Below, piece by piece: positions 51,301 through 60,800 of a stretch of DNA of 64,000 nucleotides. A program made the translations under genes and the position numbers. Each line of letters begins with the position of its first letter. Position 1 is the first letter of the stretch. The notes below the pieces were generated by a model. It searched no databases. It was not told where the DNA came from and saw only the letters and a program-made list of their open reading frames with translations. Source of the stretch: an uncultured Christensenella sp. (GTDB lineage Bacteria > Bacillota > Clostridia > Christensenellales > Pumilibacteraceae); assembly GCA_910578545.1 (NCBI GenBank), contig CAJTPT010000004.1:1-64000 (forward strand). The letters are read 5' to 3'.

Positions 51301-54300
51301 CTCTATGGATTGAAGTATCTCCTGCTTTCTGGCTTCGGTCGTCGACGTCGCCTTGTATTCGGTAGCAAGAGCGGACGTTTTATCGGCAAAATAGCTGTCG
51401 CTCGATACGCCGCGGTAGTCGACCGCATAGTAGCCGTTTTCTTCGTCTACTATAGTCTTTGCTTCGGCGTTGCCGTCCGTGCGGTAATATGTGTGCATGA
51501 CGCGAACGCCCGGCTGTTTGTAACCGTAGTAGAAGTTTACTACTTGCTGTTGCGAATAGCTTTGCGTGGTCTGTAAAACCTTGTCAGAGGTTGCAGGATC
51601 GACTGAGTACAGATATTTATTGTGGTGATTGTCCTTTACCGACAATGCGAGTTGCATTGCCGTAGGGGTACCCGTCTTATGTTCGTCGACGATCTTGATC
51701 GCCCAGTACTGGCAATTTTGCTTAGCCGTCTCGTACGCTGTGCCGGACGTGATAGGCGTAAATACGCCACTATAATCCCTATTAAAGAATTCGATGGTCA
51801 CCTTTACGTAGTTATCGTCAAAGCCCGAGTACATAGGCGTGTAAACAACAGCGGCGTTTTGGTACGTTCCTCCCGTGCTCAACATCTCAGTCGTGATAGG
51901 ACCCTCGTCGGAATTGTGCTTTTGTACAAGCACACCCGACCCGGCCCAAACGGCGGGATTGACGATGACGTTTTGCATAGCGTCGGCGTCGTTGAACAAA
52001 TACGTTTTGTTGGACTCTGGAACATTAAGCGCCGAGGAATCGTAAAGCTCTTTACTGTTGGCAATGTAACGCGGCTGATTGATTTCAGTAGCCGTTTCAA
52101 AGCTTATCATCCAAGTATACTTTTCGCCACTGGTATCCGACTTTTCGGTCTTTTCAAGACTGTCGGTGACAAACTCGGGTTCGGAGTTTACGATATTGAT
52201 AGGCAGATAAAGCGTTGCCGTTTGCGGTTGCGCTCTGAATCCGTCCTGTACCTGGAACTGCAAGTAAATGGGCTTATCAAACAGCTCGGTGGACGAAAGC
52301 GCCCTTATAGCAACTACGTCATAGCCGTTTCCGTCCTTGGTAATGGTTGCCGCGGCATAGTCGGAAAGAATGATTTGATTATAACGCGCCTCTTCGGTTT
52401 CGGCAATGTCGACGCCGCTGTACTTATCCGTTGCGGTGTTGTAGCTAAGCGCCTCGTAGTACTTGTCGCCGTCCTTGGCAACGATCTTGGCAGAGCCCGA
52501 AACAAACGTAGGGGTATCGCCGTCCTTATCGTATGCAATCTGCGTTGCGGTAAACTGCTGTTCGTTGGGTATACCGGACGCCGAAATGCTGTAGTACGGC
52601 GACAGACGGAAGGTGTTGGACTCGCCTGCTACGTGCGGATGGTTAGCCTCGGTATTGAGTACCGGTGCGGAGTTGCGCGCCGTAATCGTAACAAGGCAGT
52701 CAACACTGGAAAAACCGTCGGTAACGGCAAATCTGACTTGAACAATAGCCGACGTTGTACGCGCAACACCCGTAATCTCGATGCACGGAATATTAACGGT
52801 CTTTCCGCCAACCGTAGTGGTGGACGAAACGTTAGTCTTAATGTAACCTGCGTACTGCGCAGTCGACGAAATAATGCTGTCGGGGTTGGCAAACGTAAGC
52901 TGTTGCGCCGTTACCTTGCCCTTGGTTTTGTCGCTTTCGGAAGTAGCGGCAAGCGTGGTGTGCGCAATGGTGTATTCGTTAAGAATGTAGTTTGCAGTCG
53001 TAAGGAAGTCGGTATCGCGCGGGTTGGAATTGTAGGTAAAGCTTCCGTCGCTGTTTTTGGGGTTGATATATCTGTTGTTGGGATCCATATCCCAGTCGTA
53101 AGCAAAGTCGTACGGCGTGATTTGAATAGTGTCGTTGTTCTCGATAACGTAATCGACCGCATACTTGCCAAGACTGTTATTAAGCTTAAATTCGCCGTAA
53201 GGCACGTTTTTGCCGTTGGTCATCTCGTTGATGGGATAGTCGGTGCCGTCTTCGGATTTTGCCCAACGACGCGCGGATACACCGCGGTTTTCCACTTTTA
53301 CGCAAACGGAAACCGTGTTTTGCTTGCCGCGCGAATCCTTGACCTTGACGCGGAACTGGAAGTATTCGCCGTTAGTCGAGCGAAGCGGCGTGACGGAAAG
53401 TCCGAGGAACGAGCAATACCCTTGTGCGCCGTCGGACTCCACGGTAACACCCATTGCCATAAGCTGTTCGGTCGTATAGCGTGCAAACACGTTTCTTGCG
53501 GCGTACAGCTTGGTTGTGGTGACCTTAAAGAACGTTCCGGTCGTAGTATCGTCGTTGTCGAGTATGGCGCCGTCGCCACCGTCGAGCATTACGAAATCGT
53601 TAAGAGTATTGTCGCAAAGGTAAACGTCGCTCGACGCGGTAGTGTACATAAATGCGTCTGCGTCAACTACAAACGGATTGGCGTGGCCTCTGTCGTTTTG
53701 GTTGACTTCCGAGTTTTCCTTGCCTATACCGACAAGCGTGCCGGCGCTGTTGAGGAAGCTCAACGGCGTAAGAATAATGCTTTCGCTTGCGGAAGCGGTC
53801 GCGTCCTTTCCTGTAGAAGAAGGCCCGTTGTACCCGGTACCCGCCGAGTAGTTGTTAAACGAAAGAGTAAAGTTAGCGTACGGTGTGGGCTCTACAGGCG
53901 TGTTGGAATTTACCTTAAGGGCTATGGGATACCATATGCCCCCGTCCGACGGATCAGACGGGTCGATCACACGCACCATTACGTAAAAATGTCCCAACCT
54001 GCCCGAAGTCGAGTACTGATTGTACGTTGCGGATCTTCCGATAAACTCTATGGTCTGACTGTCAATGTATCTGTACAGCACTTGAGCGTCGTTGGCGCCG
54101 GCGCTTCCGTACGCCGCGACGAGGTCCGTTTTGAAGCCCGTTGCCAAGGTACCCTCGCCCGACGTCGCCGTCGTTGCCGCAACGCCGCCGCGGTTGTAGT
54201 AGTTACTGCCTATATTGCTCAAAAGCGCGACAGCCGTGTTGGACATGTCGACCTGAACGTATTCGTTTGTGGGAATCTTAAGATCTTTCGCGCCTGTCGC

Positions 54301-56397
54301 AACGGTGGACGTAAGCTTGCTAACTTCGCCGTCGTCGGGGTCGAAAAGAAAGCTCTTAAGGTTTACTCTCTTGCTTTCGCCGGTGGCAAGCTCAACGTAC
54401 GGCTCGGTCAAGCCTTTGCCTGCCGCGAGCGCAGACGATGCAAAGTAAGGACGGGTGTTGGATATTCTGAATACCAACTCGACTTCATTGTTTTCCGAAC
54501 CGATCTGCGCCAAGGATGCGGTTTCGCTCGTTTTCGCAGTCAACGTCAAAGTGACATACGGCGCGCCGACGGGACGAGCGCCCGTTGCTTTAAGCGTAAT
54601 CGAAGGATACAAGCCCGAAGCATAGCCGCTACCCGTATTAAACGTCAGCGAGTAATACTTGGAATTGGCGCTGTCTATAGTCGCCGTCTTGAACGCTACT
54701 TTATCATAGCTCGTGTCGGCGTCGGTGTAAACGTCTGTTGCATTAATAACGTACGCAGTAGTATCCGTCGGCGAAATGGGCTTGGGAAGGAATATTGTTT
54801 TACGCCCGTTGCCCTTGGGATTGTATATTGCGTTATTGGAAATGTTGTAGTCGAGCGAACGATCGGCTTCGGAACTGTTTGTAGACAAGCCGACCTTGTA
54901 CGACGCACTGCGTCTGTAAATGTTATTCGTAGTAGTAACGCCGGGCAAAGCCGTTATAGGATTGTCCTTTACCTGCAGATAGAACCTAATTACCGCTACC
55001 CCGCGAGTGGTGGACGTGCCGTAATTATCGCGTATCTTGGTATATAGCGTAAGTCTGTTGGCCGCCGTAGCGCCGTCCACGCCGTTGCGAGGAAGCTTTA
55101 GAATCTTAGTTATAGTAAGCGTTGTGGCAGACGATGTTGCATTCCACTTCCAATTTATATAGGGCGTGGCGATCTTGGAGCATGCCGCGTCGAGGTAAAT
55201 ACCCGCATTGGTGCCCCAAGACGTATCATTATTACCGGAAAGACCCCGCGAGAAGTAAACGTTGGTCGCTTTACCGCCGGAGATGTTGGCATAGTCTTTA
55301 TCCGACGCAAGAGAACTTGCCGCAACGGCAATGCTTACACTGCCGCTACGAGCCTTAGGCGCCGAAGAGTCTATCGTATAGTTTAACGTTTCGGGGGGAT
55401 TGTTTACGCTTATTACGGTAATCCTGGCTTTGCCGTTGCCGTAAGGCGCGGTGCCCGCGGTACCGCTGACAAGTGTAGCGCCGTTGCCGCAAAAGCCCGA
55501 ACCGCCGCCGCCTGACGCGCCACCGCCCGAGATGTTGTTGCCGGGCCAGCCGCCCCAATAGCCGCCGCCGCCGCCGCCGCAGCCGTATAATGAGGTAGAA
55601 GTGCTAGAGCTACCGCCCAAACCAAACGTAGGCTTAGTAGTAACGTTTGTGACGCTGCCTTGTGCTCCAATGCCGCTGGAAGTAGCGCCGGCTCCGCCGG
55701 GCTTGTAGCTAGAGCCGCCGGTACCCGCAGTTGCCGCAACCGAGCCGCCGCCGCCCTTGCCACCATTCCAGTTGGAACAGCCGTTACCGCCGCCGCCGCC
55801 TGCAACAACAAGAACAGCGGTTCTGTTAGAATTGAGCGAGTTTAACAAACCTTGAGCGGTTGCAAAATGGGTAGCGCCGCCGCCGCCCGCCGAGTCCGAA
55901 CTCGCCTTGCCGCCGCTTCCGCCGCCGTTATAACCGCCGGTAGGAGTTCTTCCGCTACCTGCGCCCTGACCGCCTGTTACTACCCATATCGTTTGACCTG
56001 CGGTAGACAAAATAGAATACTTGGCTTTGGTATAGCCGCCGGTGTTGGCAGTCATAGTAGCGTGTTGGCTCTTGCCGCCCGACGCGCCCCATACCTCTAA
56101 ATAATACTCACCGCGCGGAAGCAAAATACTACGAGAAGTATTTGCCGCATACGTATAATCAATGGTATCGCCGGCTTTTAGCGTGAGCTTATAGCCCGTA
56201 CCCGTTATATTGCTGTACGCGGTTGACGTCGTAGGCGTTGCGGTTTCCACGTCATCCACGCCGACAGGCTTTGACTGAACGCCAAAGCACAGTGCACACG
56301 TGACTGCCACCGCGATTGCCGCAAACATTGCACCAAGTAGCAATATGCGACGTCCGATATTTGATTTGTTCCCGATTTTTTCCGTATGACGTTTCAT
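45346..56397 (-). CDS. Giant 3,683-residue cell-surface protein (Gly-rich head, repeated Ig/cadherin-like modules, C-terminal membrane anchor)
   Basis: An uninterrupted 11-kb gene. Residues about 18-38 are a signal/anchor helix after a basic start. Residues about 55-330 form a Gly-rich domain (YYLEVWGASGG, TIWVVTGGQGAG, GGGGGGATHF-like runs), as in bacterial Gly-rich surface proteins. From about 335 to 3480 come many beta-rich modules beginning with phrases like NTKPQVKYYN, NSAPVLNTEA, NNDPTIAETV and ending in VxVxVxN, the cadherin/VCBS-like style. One module (near 2970) holds a CPYCGS...CGKC zinc ribbon. A transmembrane helix (about 3540-3565) is followed by HKKRKMRREIE and a Pro/Gly/Gln-rich cytosolic tail of about 115 residues. 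No LPXTG is seen. Probably a long adhesin reaching across the wall; ligand unknown. AGAGGT precedes the ATG. Confidence 0.9.
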   Translation of the reverse strand: MKRHTEKIGNKSNIGRRILLLGAMFAAIAVAVTCALCFGVQSKPVGVDDVETATPTTSTAYSNITGTGYKLTLKAGDTIDYTYAANTSRSILLPRGEYYLEVWGASGGKSQHATMTANTGGYTKAKYSILSTAGQTIWVVTGGQGAGSGRTPTGGYNGGGSGGKASSDSAGGGGATHFATAQGLLNSLNSNRTAVLVVAGGGGGNGCSNWNGGKGGGGSVAATAGTGGSSYKPGGAGATSSGIGAQGSVTNVTTKPTFGLGGSSSTSTSLYGCGGGGGGYWGGWPGNNISGGGASGGGGSGFCGNGATLVSGTAGTAPYGNGKARITVISVNNPPETLNYTIDSSAPKARSGSVSIAVAASSLASDKDYANISGGKATNVYFSRGLSGNNDTSWGTNAGIYLDAACSKIATPYINWKWNATSSATTLTITKILKLPRNGVDGATAANRLTLYTKIRDNYGTSTTRGVAVIRFYLQVKDNPITALPGVTTTNNIYRRSASYKVGLSTNSSEADRSLDYNISNNAIYNPKGNGRKTIFLPKPISPTDTTAYVINATDVYTDADTSYDKVAFKTATIDSANSKYYSLTFNTGSGYASGLYPSITLKATGARPVGAPYVTLTLTAKTSETASLAQIGSENNEVELVFRISNTRPYFASSALAAGKGLTEPYVELATGESKRVNLKSFLFDPDDGEVSKLTSTVATGAKDLKIPTNEYVQVDMSNTAVALLSNIGSNYYNRGGVAATTATSGEGTLATGFKTDLVAAYGSAGANDAQVLYRYIDSQTIEFIGRSATYNQYSTSGRLGHFYVMVRVIDPSDPSDGGIWYPIALKVNSNTPVEPTPYANFTLSFNNYSAGTGYNGPSSTGKDATASASESIILTPLSFLNSAGTLVGIGKENSEVNQNDRGHANPFVVDADAFMYTTASSDVYLCDNTLNDFVMLDGGDGAILDNDDTTTGTFFKVTTTKLYAARNVFARYTTEQLMAMGVTVESDGAQGYCSFLGLSVTPLRSTNGEYFQFRVKVKDSRGKQNTVSVCVKVENRGVSARRWAKSEDGTDYPINEMTNGKNVPYGEFKLNNSLGKYAVDYVIENNDTIQITPYDFAYDWDMDPNNRYINPKNSDGSFTYNSNPRDTDFLTTANYILNEYTIAHTTLAATSESDKTKGKVTAQQLTFANPDSIISSTAQYAGYIKTNVSSTTTVGGKTVNIPCIEITGVARTTSAIVQVRFAVTDGFSSVDCLVTITARNSAPVLNTEANHPHVAGESNTFRLSPYYSISASGIPNEQQFTATQIAYDKDGDTPTFVSGSAKIVAKDGDKYYEALSYNTATDKYSGVDIAETEEARYNQIILSDYAAATITKDGNGYDVVAIRALSSTELFDKPIYLQFQVQDGFRAQPQTATLYLPINIVNSEPEFVTDSLEKTEKSDTSGEKYTWMISFETATEINQPRYIANSKELYDSSALNVPESNKTYLFNDADAMQNVIVNPAVWAGSGVLVQKHNSDEGPITTEMLSTGGTYQNAAVVYTPMYSGFDDNYVKVTIEFFNRDYSGVFTPITSGTAYETAKQNCQYWAIKIVDEHKTGTPTAMQLALSVKDNHHNKYLYSVDPATSDKVLQTTQSYSQQQVVNFYYGYKQPGVRVMHTYYRTDGNAEAKTIVDEENGYYAVDYRGVSSDSYFADKTSALATEYKATSTTEARKQEILQSIEFSENFKYLYFERSYTTDGGSTALSYKHFADGGFKYDPIVVNNGNKGDKTIVPMSYIAMPKLITGSTENTDGKVNTHVTFANASHLSSSTNTNPGVGNVMFDDQYQTWSATDPKVFANLKLSDGVNEWSGSDLNSNPYITINYVANLNLNADESDYINGERFTINSDGKNTSSMSSYTYREDKYGFSFVKKNGGRRASGLLKLTVAVKTIDADKSSDIEYAEVEINLVNTKPQVKYYNKMSDGLVDNDLKVEMTMGMTEGKSIKLASKTEGELSSITATDTIAYHDSDVDDELVFYMPSATGNLTESEVDHVLDLSRNAAQAAATNALTAYYSAYKDYNTKEEIVADGPYDYDPNPGYEKFFDISPESGSSATLQFIPNAKTQPNISADELDTYLENNHLKKDASGNVYYPFRILFYDRYNNSPFTSGYWSTAIVKVYINNDPIDVNKAALSATDNMYKSTVSATSAYNNKYMYKLALSKNSSFFIDVSTLLSDNDIVLSANNTFVTNDDPVWIALPADEKVRKDYLVMPDAYGYVNLNDLAKGGDGSPSKDKDTSPVEIRQGDGTSMPKTTLIFLANSAFKTAMNIAYEFADSNGARVTLVFNISYNNDAPTPNTDTYSGSDVIDITMMTGDTFYVYASDSTKFDDDAKGGFPAYNGTTAGGLGVKGVKFPFGGTQQTAKQMSDSFGFYTATYGNADFKGNSLVLGSDDAASTLRIYSVSFTNRGDENYIKTATYGDKYVYDKNTSTSYDVCKSITAVGAINTILTVKLIDGSGALVDAKLRINVLSTAPYAKNTKLPSAIKYVEENVYSMELSYGESKSISLGSTANEIGLMADIDLRDIDGLYVYTNMDGSQFDLVNPTGVPVVSAEYTSARAIVITAVDFINDKAEVAEVKFRVSDAHGATSEIITIKVTIAPRAVTKASKTAYDINLMSYLEYSDLDGNANEDIIIPLVENADAKIFKDPDADAVSAEYDIAVYALLYQDDNGAINTTTYGSADFDADKALITRVYVDSVGNVTNISNYGVICEYVEEFYTVTISDNGKELHFVPNSVTIRSGKEAPIPMYAIAAKRYKNDGNTTMPQVEAEINVKVANSKLQAAESNAYNHGYPHADGETGRDSAFLEFSGTAGDSLTWNLYDLANYQHGLFYDYDMLNYDGTDGKETITYIDSSYEVAETGVRGKPAVLTVSSDGLGDKQTVTITINRKVYSGIPPVEGVDPESASTSIDVYIYATDTVNSNPRPSINDKDRVVAVKITVTVKNDDPTIAETVPVTKCPYCGSTENIKQENAHTASCGKCNKTFKSLDPVLLGYSITYSDIDGYVLEAKIENTKTLTLLISDIINDADIDMDSYVLLPSGYSDSLVSDGGEIATTVKGGDIPLFNVSVDSGGINSYGSPTLSSITFACISTERGKVATCSIMIRDSVQGSAHDKLNIRLTVDNIAPAARDDVSKTITMMGVSGSGKDEDAAKAAKTFSILDFITDANGDAYDPSLPENEKRTPHTYTYIDEIEMYGIGGGINEPVLFGPNLFGIMEDGDDAGKEYYLVETGCTITWADEYHQKFSITPYKGVFGEQTVRFTIYDSGYEDGASAGVSDLKSTTLTLKIMIANPLDDVPETLPTKEIVYGVTRTVTVVDLLGEDNATGYEIAEMEESGTQNLIIYKPGEAAVRGGVMTSAASEPSSEWRIYAYTEDSTANVKVTFRAGDVLVNRTLPVRVVRNNPPQLLKKSYTYTTKMLDDPAKRTIKIKPTDWFIDMDAEDVMTFITPVATSQKVKVEVDHYVDFFGDTSEAYLLLKFHRRGESVITVNVSDLSGRSYQYEITVNCTDAPEMSWWENFVSIIEAHWMWFWIILACILLFLILLILLIIIIHKKRKMRREIEALLESETELEEEMMRLSSQSAQYQSFGFLPPAAQTMRDPGLMLGGGAGAPAPNSLQLNAGTGAAPVGSAQPTNSTIPNAAPRTGNAQTPPAQGQTPPSSDGFDPDDF

Positions 56398-56463
56398 ACA
56401 TTACCTCTCGAGTTTCGTGTTTTTGTTAACAATTTGTTCACAATTTCATAAATATACGGATAT

Positions 56464-56492
56464 ATGTTAACACTTTGTTCATAATTTGTCAA
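56464..56492 (-). promoter_or_regulatory. Promoter of the giant surface protein gene
   Basis: Minus-strand TTGACA (56487-56492), 17-base spacer, TAACAT (56464-56469). Confidence 0.8.
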
Positions 56493-56588
56493 TACTTTTT
56501 TTGCTGTTTTTCGATATAAACTTCAATATAATTAATATTTAGGGATTGGAAATCGTGAATAACCGCACAATTCGCGGCGAACGCATAA

Positions 56589-56626
56589 AAAATCGGCATA
56601 CGCGTATACACACGTTTGCCGATTTT
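56589..56626 (-). terminator. Terminator of tRNA-Leu
   Basis: On the minus strand AATCGGCA...TGCCGATT arms flank an ACGTGTGTATACGCGT core and are followed by T. It begins directly after the tRNA. Confidence 0.8.
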
Positions 56627-56627
56627 T

Positions 56628-56712
56628 TGGTGCGGAGGACGAGACTTGAACTCGTACGGTGTTACCCACAGGCTTCTGAGACCTGCGCGTCTGCCAATTT
56701 CGCCACCCCCGC
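56628..56712 (-). tRNA. tRNA-Leu (CAG)
   Basis: 85 bases including encoded CCA, with the long variable arm of class II tRNAs (TGTGGGTAACACCGT region). Acceptor GCGGGGG pairs with CCTCCGC, anticodon loop CTCAGAA gives anticodon CAG, and the T loop is TTCAAGT. Confidence 0.93.
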
Positions 56713-57010
56713 AAGAATGACATTTAAGATTATACATTAATTATTTGTCTAAGTCAAGCGAAATAAGACAATAGAAAAATTACGTCGCCCGATTTGTTAT
56801 TCTGAACAAGCGTAGCGCAGTGAATAATCTCACCGCTTATTGCACAGTCATTTCGATTGTACACCATCTATGTTTGTGAGATCCTTCGGTGGGCAAAATA
56901 CGCTCTGTATGACAAAACGCGGTTTGCAAAAAAAGAAAAGTCGGGATCAAGCCCGACAATTCCGAATTAACTACCTACATATTCACTCTTCACTATTACT
57001 TCTTAACTAT
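56713..57010. repeat. Gene-free stretch made of dispersed repeats
   Basis: Two diverged GAGATCC-type repeat copies (about 56797-56833 and 56872-56912), separated by GCACAGTCATTTCGATTGTA, which also resembles the sequence preceding the copy at 8803 (TTATTTCGATTGCGCCGTGC). It ends in an AAGAAAAGTCGGG-ATCAAG-CCCGAC hairpin (about 56933-56957) that can terminate the rubredoxin gene. No coding content seen. Confidence 0.6.
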
Positions 57011-57652
57011 TTATTCTACTTCCTCGAACAGGTCGGGGCCGACGCCGCAAATGGGACAAACATAATCTTCGGGAAGACTGTCGCCCTCATAAACGTAGTT
57101 GCACACCGTACATCTGTACTTTTTGGTCGAAGTCGGCTTTGCCGCATTATCCAATCCCTCGACGTAGGTGGGCGCGGTCTTGGGCGCACTGCCCTTTATG
57201 ACCTTATGGTAGTAGTCATACGTCATTTGCGGTTTGTCGCCGAATAAGTCGCACTCGATAAGCTTGCCGAGGAACACGGTATGAGTTGTAGTTTCCATTC
57301 TGTCGACGACGTCGCAAACAATATAGCCGCACGTGCCTGAAAGCACGGGAAGCTTACCCTCGACGGTGTAGTCCACGCCCTCGAACTTATAGGTATCCCT
57401 GCCCGACTTAAACCCGAACTTGCCGATAAGCGAAGGGTCGGACGTTTCGGCAAGAATGTTTATGGCAAACTTGCCCGTCTTTTTTATGCACTCGTGGGTA
57501 TAGTTGTCGTGATTGATACTGACGGCAAAGGTTGCGGGCTCGCTTGTGACCTGCATTATGCTGTTGGCTACACAGCCTGTCGGTTTTCCGTCCACCCAAG
57601 TAGTTACAACATACACGCCGTATGAAAGCTTGCGCAATACATTTTGGTTCAT
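57011..57652 (-). CDS. Flavin reductase-rubredoxin fusion (high-molecular-weight rubredoxin type)
   Basis: 213 residues. Residues 1-150 are an FMN-binding split-barrel flavin reductase domain: LSYGVYVVTTWVDGKPTGCV, ANSIMQVTSEPATFAVSINH, YTHECIKKTGKFAINILAE and TTTHTVFLGKLIEC. Residues about 173-213 are a rubredoxin with both CxxC knuckles (YRCTVCNYVYEGDSLPEDYV, CPICGVGPDLFEEVE). In acetogens and other Clostridia this fusion (Hrb) passes electrons from NAD(P)H to rubredoxin-dependent flavodiiron oxygen or NO reductases. No flavodiiron gene is visible here. GGAGGA precedes the ATG. Confidence 0.93.
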   Translation of the reverse strand: MNQNVLRKLSYGVYVVTTWVDGKPTGCVANSIMQVTSEPATFAVSINHDNYTHECIKKTGKFAINILAETSDPSLIGKFGFKSGRDTYKFEGVDYTVEGKLPVLSGTCGYIVCDVVDRMETTTHTVFLGKLIECDLFGDKPQMTYDYYHKVIKGSAPKTAPTYVEGLDNAAKPTSTKKYRCTVCNYVYEGDSLPEDYVCPICGVGPDLFEEVE

Positions 57653-57691
57653 AATATCCTCCGATCGATTGCTTTTTATCTATTTATATAT

Positions 57692-57720
57692 ATTATATAT
57701 ATTATGTACAAATTTGTAAA
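57692..57720 (-). promoter_or_regulatory. Promoter of the flavin reductase-rubredoxin gene
   Basis: Minus-strand TTTACA (57715-57720), 17-base spacer, TATAAT (57692-57697). Confidence 0.75.
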
Positions 57721-57782
57721 GTCAAATGAGTAAATAAATTGCTTTGATTTTAACCGAAGGAAGCAACACAGAGTTATTTAAT

Positions 57783-57810
57783 TGACTTTTTTGCCGCTTG
57801 AGTGTACAAT
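57783..57810 (+). promoter_or_regulatory. Promoter of the giant activase gene
   Basis: TTGACT (57783-57788), 16-base spacer, TACAAT (57805-57810). Confidence 0.65.
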
Positions 57811-57866
57811 AATTAATGTTAGGGTTAACACCTGTATACTTAATTTAGTATGAGGGGATCGGAATT

Positions 57867-60800
57867 ATGTATCGTATCGGATTGGACATAGGGTCAACCA
57901 CAATAAAGACGGCGGTACTTGACGAGAACAACACGCTTGTTCGGTCCTGCTACCAAAGACACAACTCGGACGTGCGCGCCACGCTGTACGCCGTACTTGA
58001 CGATTTACTAAAGCTTTACGACGATTTTACCATTACGGTAACTGGCTCGGGCGGAATATCCGTTTCCGAGTGGTTGGGCATACCGTTTGTACAGGAAGTA
58101 ATCGCGGGCGTCGAGGCAATCAAACGGCTCATTCCCGAAACCGACGTTGCAATCGAGCTCGGCGGCGAGGACGCAAAAATCACTTACCTTAAGGATTCGG
58201 TCGACCAGCGCATGAACGGAACGTGCGCGGGCGGCACAGGCGCGTTTATCGACCAGATGGCGGTGCTTCTTAACACCGACGCGTCGGGGCTTAACGAGCT
58301 TGCCAAGGAAGCGACTATAATCTACCCGATCGCATCGCGGTGCGGCGTGTTTGCCAAGTCGGACATTCAGCCGTTAATCAACGACGGCGCCAAAAAATCG
58401 GATATTGCCGCGTCGGTATTCCAGTCGGTAGTCAATCAAACCATATCGGGTTTGGCGTGCGGAAAGCCTATCCGCGGCAACGTCGCGTTTTTGGGCGGAC
58501 CTCTGCACTTTTTGAGCGAGCTCGGCGCACGGTTTGTCGCAACGCTCAAGCCCGAAAAAGCGATTTTCCCCGAAAACTCGCAGGTGTTTAACGCAATCGG
58601 CGCGGCGTACAAATCGGAAAAACGCTTTTCGTCCGCAGAGCTTCGCGCTCAGCTCGAAAAGGTAAAGGACGTTCACGACAGCGAGGTCACGCGCCTTGCC
58701 CCGCTTTTTGCAAGCAAGGACGAGCTTACCGAATTCCGTCTGCGCCACAGCAAGGTTTCGGTCAAGGTAGCCGACATAAAAAAGCACAATGGCGCGACGT
58801 TTTTGGGTATAGACGCGGGCTCGACCACCACCAAGATAGCGCTTATCGACAGTAACGGCGATTTGCTGTTCTCTTGGTATGGTTCAAACTCGGGCGACCC
58901 GCTATCGTCTGTCATCGATATTATCAAGCAAATCTACGAGCTTATGCCCGAGGACGCTTACATCGGCTACGGCACTATCACTGGCTACGGCGAAAGCCTT
59001 ATAAAAACGGCGCTCGGGCTGGACAACGGCGAGATAGAAACAATGGCGCACCTTACCGCGGCGCAAGCCGTTTTGCCGGGCGTGGAATTTTTGCTCGACA
59101 TAGGCGGACAGGACATGAAGTGCCTGCGCATAAAGGACGGCGTTATAACCGACATACTGCTAAACGAAGCGTGCTCGTCAGGTTGCGGTAGCTTTATCGA
59201 AACGTTCGCGCGCGCAATCGGCATGAACGCCGAAAGCTTTGCAAAGGTAGGCTTAGAGTCAGCCGCACCCGTCGACCTCGGTTCTCGGTGCACTGTATTT
59301 ATGAACTCGCGCGTCAAGCAGGCGCAAAAGGAAGGCGCGACTGTCGCCGACATCTCGTCCGGACTCGCATACTCTGTCGTCAAAAACGCTTTATTCAAGG
59401 TAATCAAGCTACGCGACGCCAAGGAAATGGGCGAAAAGATAATAGTTCAGGGCGGCACGTTTCTTAACGAATCGGTGCTTCGCGCGTTTGAGTTGGTGTC
59501 CGGCAGAGAGGTCGTCAGACCCAATCAAGCCGGACTTATGGGCGCGTACGGCGCGGCGCTGATCAGCCGCAACAACTATTCGGGCGGCAAAAGCGCTATC
59601 AAGACCAAGCAAGAGCTCGAAAGGTTCCGCGCAATCAAATCGTCGCGGCGTTGCGAAAAGTGCGGCAATCACTGTCTTCTTACTATTTCGGAGTTCGACG
59701 ACGGACGCACGTTTATTTCCAACAACCGCTGCGAACGCGGCGGCAATGCTTCCGAGTCGGCCAAGCCCAAGCTTCCCAATCTATTCGACGAAAAATACAA
59801 ACGACTGTTTGCCTACTACCGCCCGCTACCCGTGGACAGGGCGCCGCGCGGCGTGGTTGGAATTCCGCGCGTACTCAATCTTTACGAAAACTACCCGTTC
59901 TGGTTTACGTTCTTTACCGAGCTCGGCTATTCTGTCAAGCTGTCGCCCCGCTCGTCGCGCGACGTGTATTCAATGGGCATGGAAACAATGCCGTCCGAAT
60001 CGGTGTGCTATCCCGCCAAAATAGCGCACGGGCATATTTCCGCGCTTATAGAATCGGGCGTTAAATTTATATTCTACCCCTGTCTTCCGTACGAGCGCAA
60101 AGAGGACGGCAATGCGGACAACCATTACAACTGCCCCGTCGTCGGCTCGTACCCCGAGGTAATTCGACTAAACATGCGCGACGAGTTTGTGGCAAACGAC
60201 GTCACTTTTGCCGCACCGTTCCTGCCGATTGCAACCCCCAAGCGCATGAAAGCGCGGCTCAAAAAGGAATTCCCGCAAATCCCCGCAACGCAGATTTCGC
60301 GCGCGGTGGACAAGGCGTACGCCGAGCAGTCCGAGTTTAACGCTTGGTCAAAGCGCCGCGGCGAAGAGATTATCAAACAGCTCGACGAAAACGGCGGGCA
60401 CGGCATAGTGCTTGCGGGTAGGCCCTATCACCTCGACCCCGAAATCAATCACGGCGTGCCGCAAATGATTAACTCGTACGGGTTTGCCGTACTCACCGAG
60501 GACAGCGTTGCACATCTCAATTTGGCGCCCCGCCCCTTGCGCGTAGTCGACCAGTGGACTTACCATTCTCGGCTGTACAGCGCGGCAAGCTTTGTGCGCA
60601 CTCGGGATAACCTCGACCTTATTCAGCTCAACTCGTTCGGCTGCGGACTTGACGCCGTAACGACCGACCAAGTACAGGAACTGCTCGAGGCGGCAAACAA
60701 GGTATATACACTGCTAAAGATAGACGAGGTATCCAATCTCGGCGCGGCGCGTATTCGTTTGCGCTCACTCATGGCGGTAATCAAAGATCGCGAAACAAAG

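Noticed and set aside
51622..55047. A 1,141-codon open frame on the plus strand inside the giant surface protein gene
   Set aside because: It is a shadow of the real minus-strand gene, caused by its biased codon use. It has no ribosome-binding site and a low-complexity Arg/Val-rich product without domains.
55500..55960. GC-rich triplet-like repeats (gccgccgcc) as a tandem repeat or CRISPR-like array
   Set aside because: They encode the poly-Gly stretches of the surface protein head; there are no spacers or regular repeat units.
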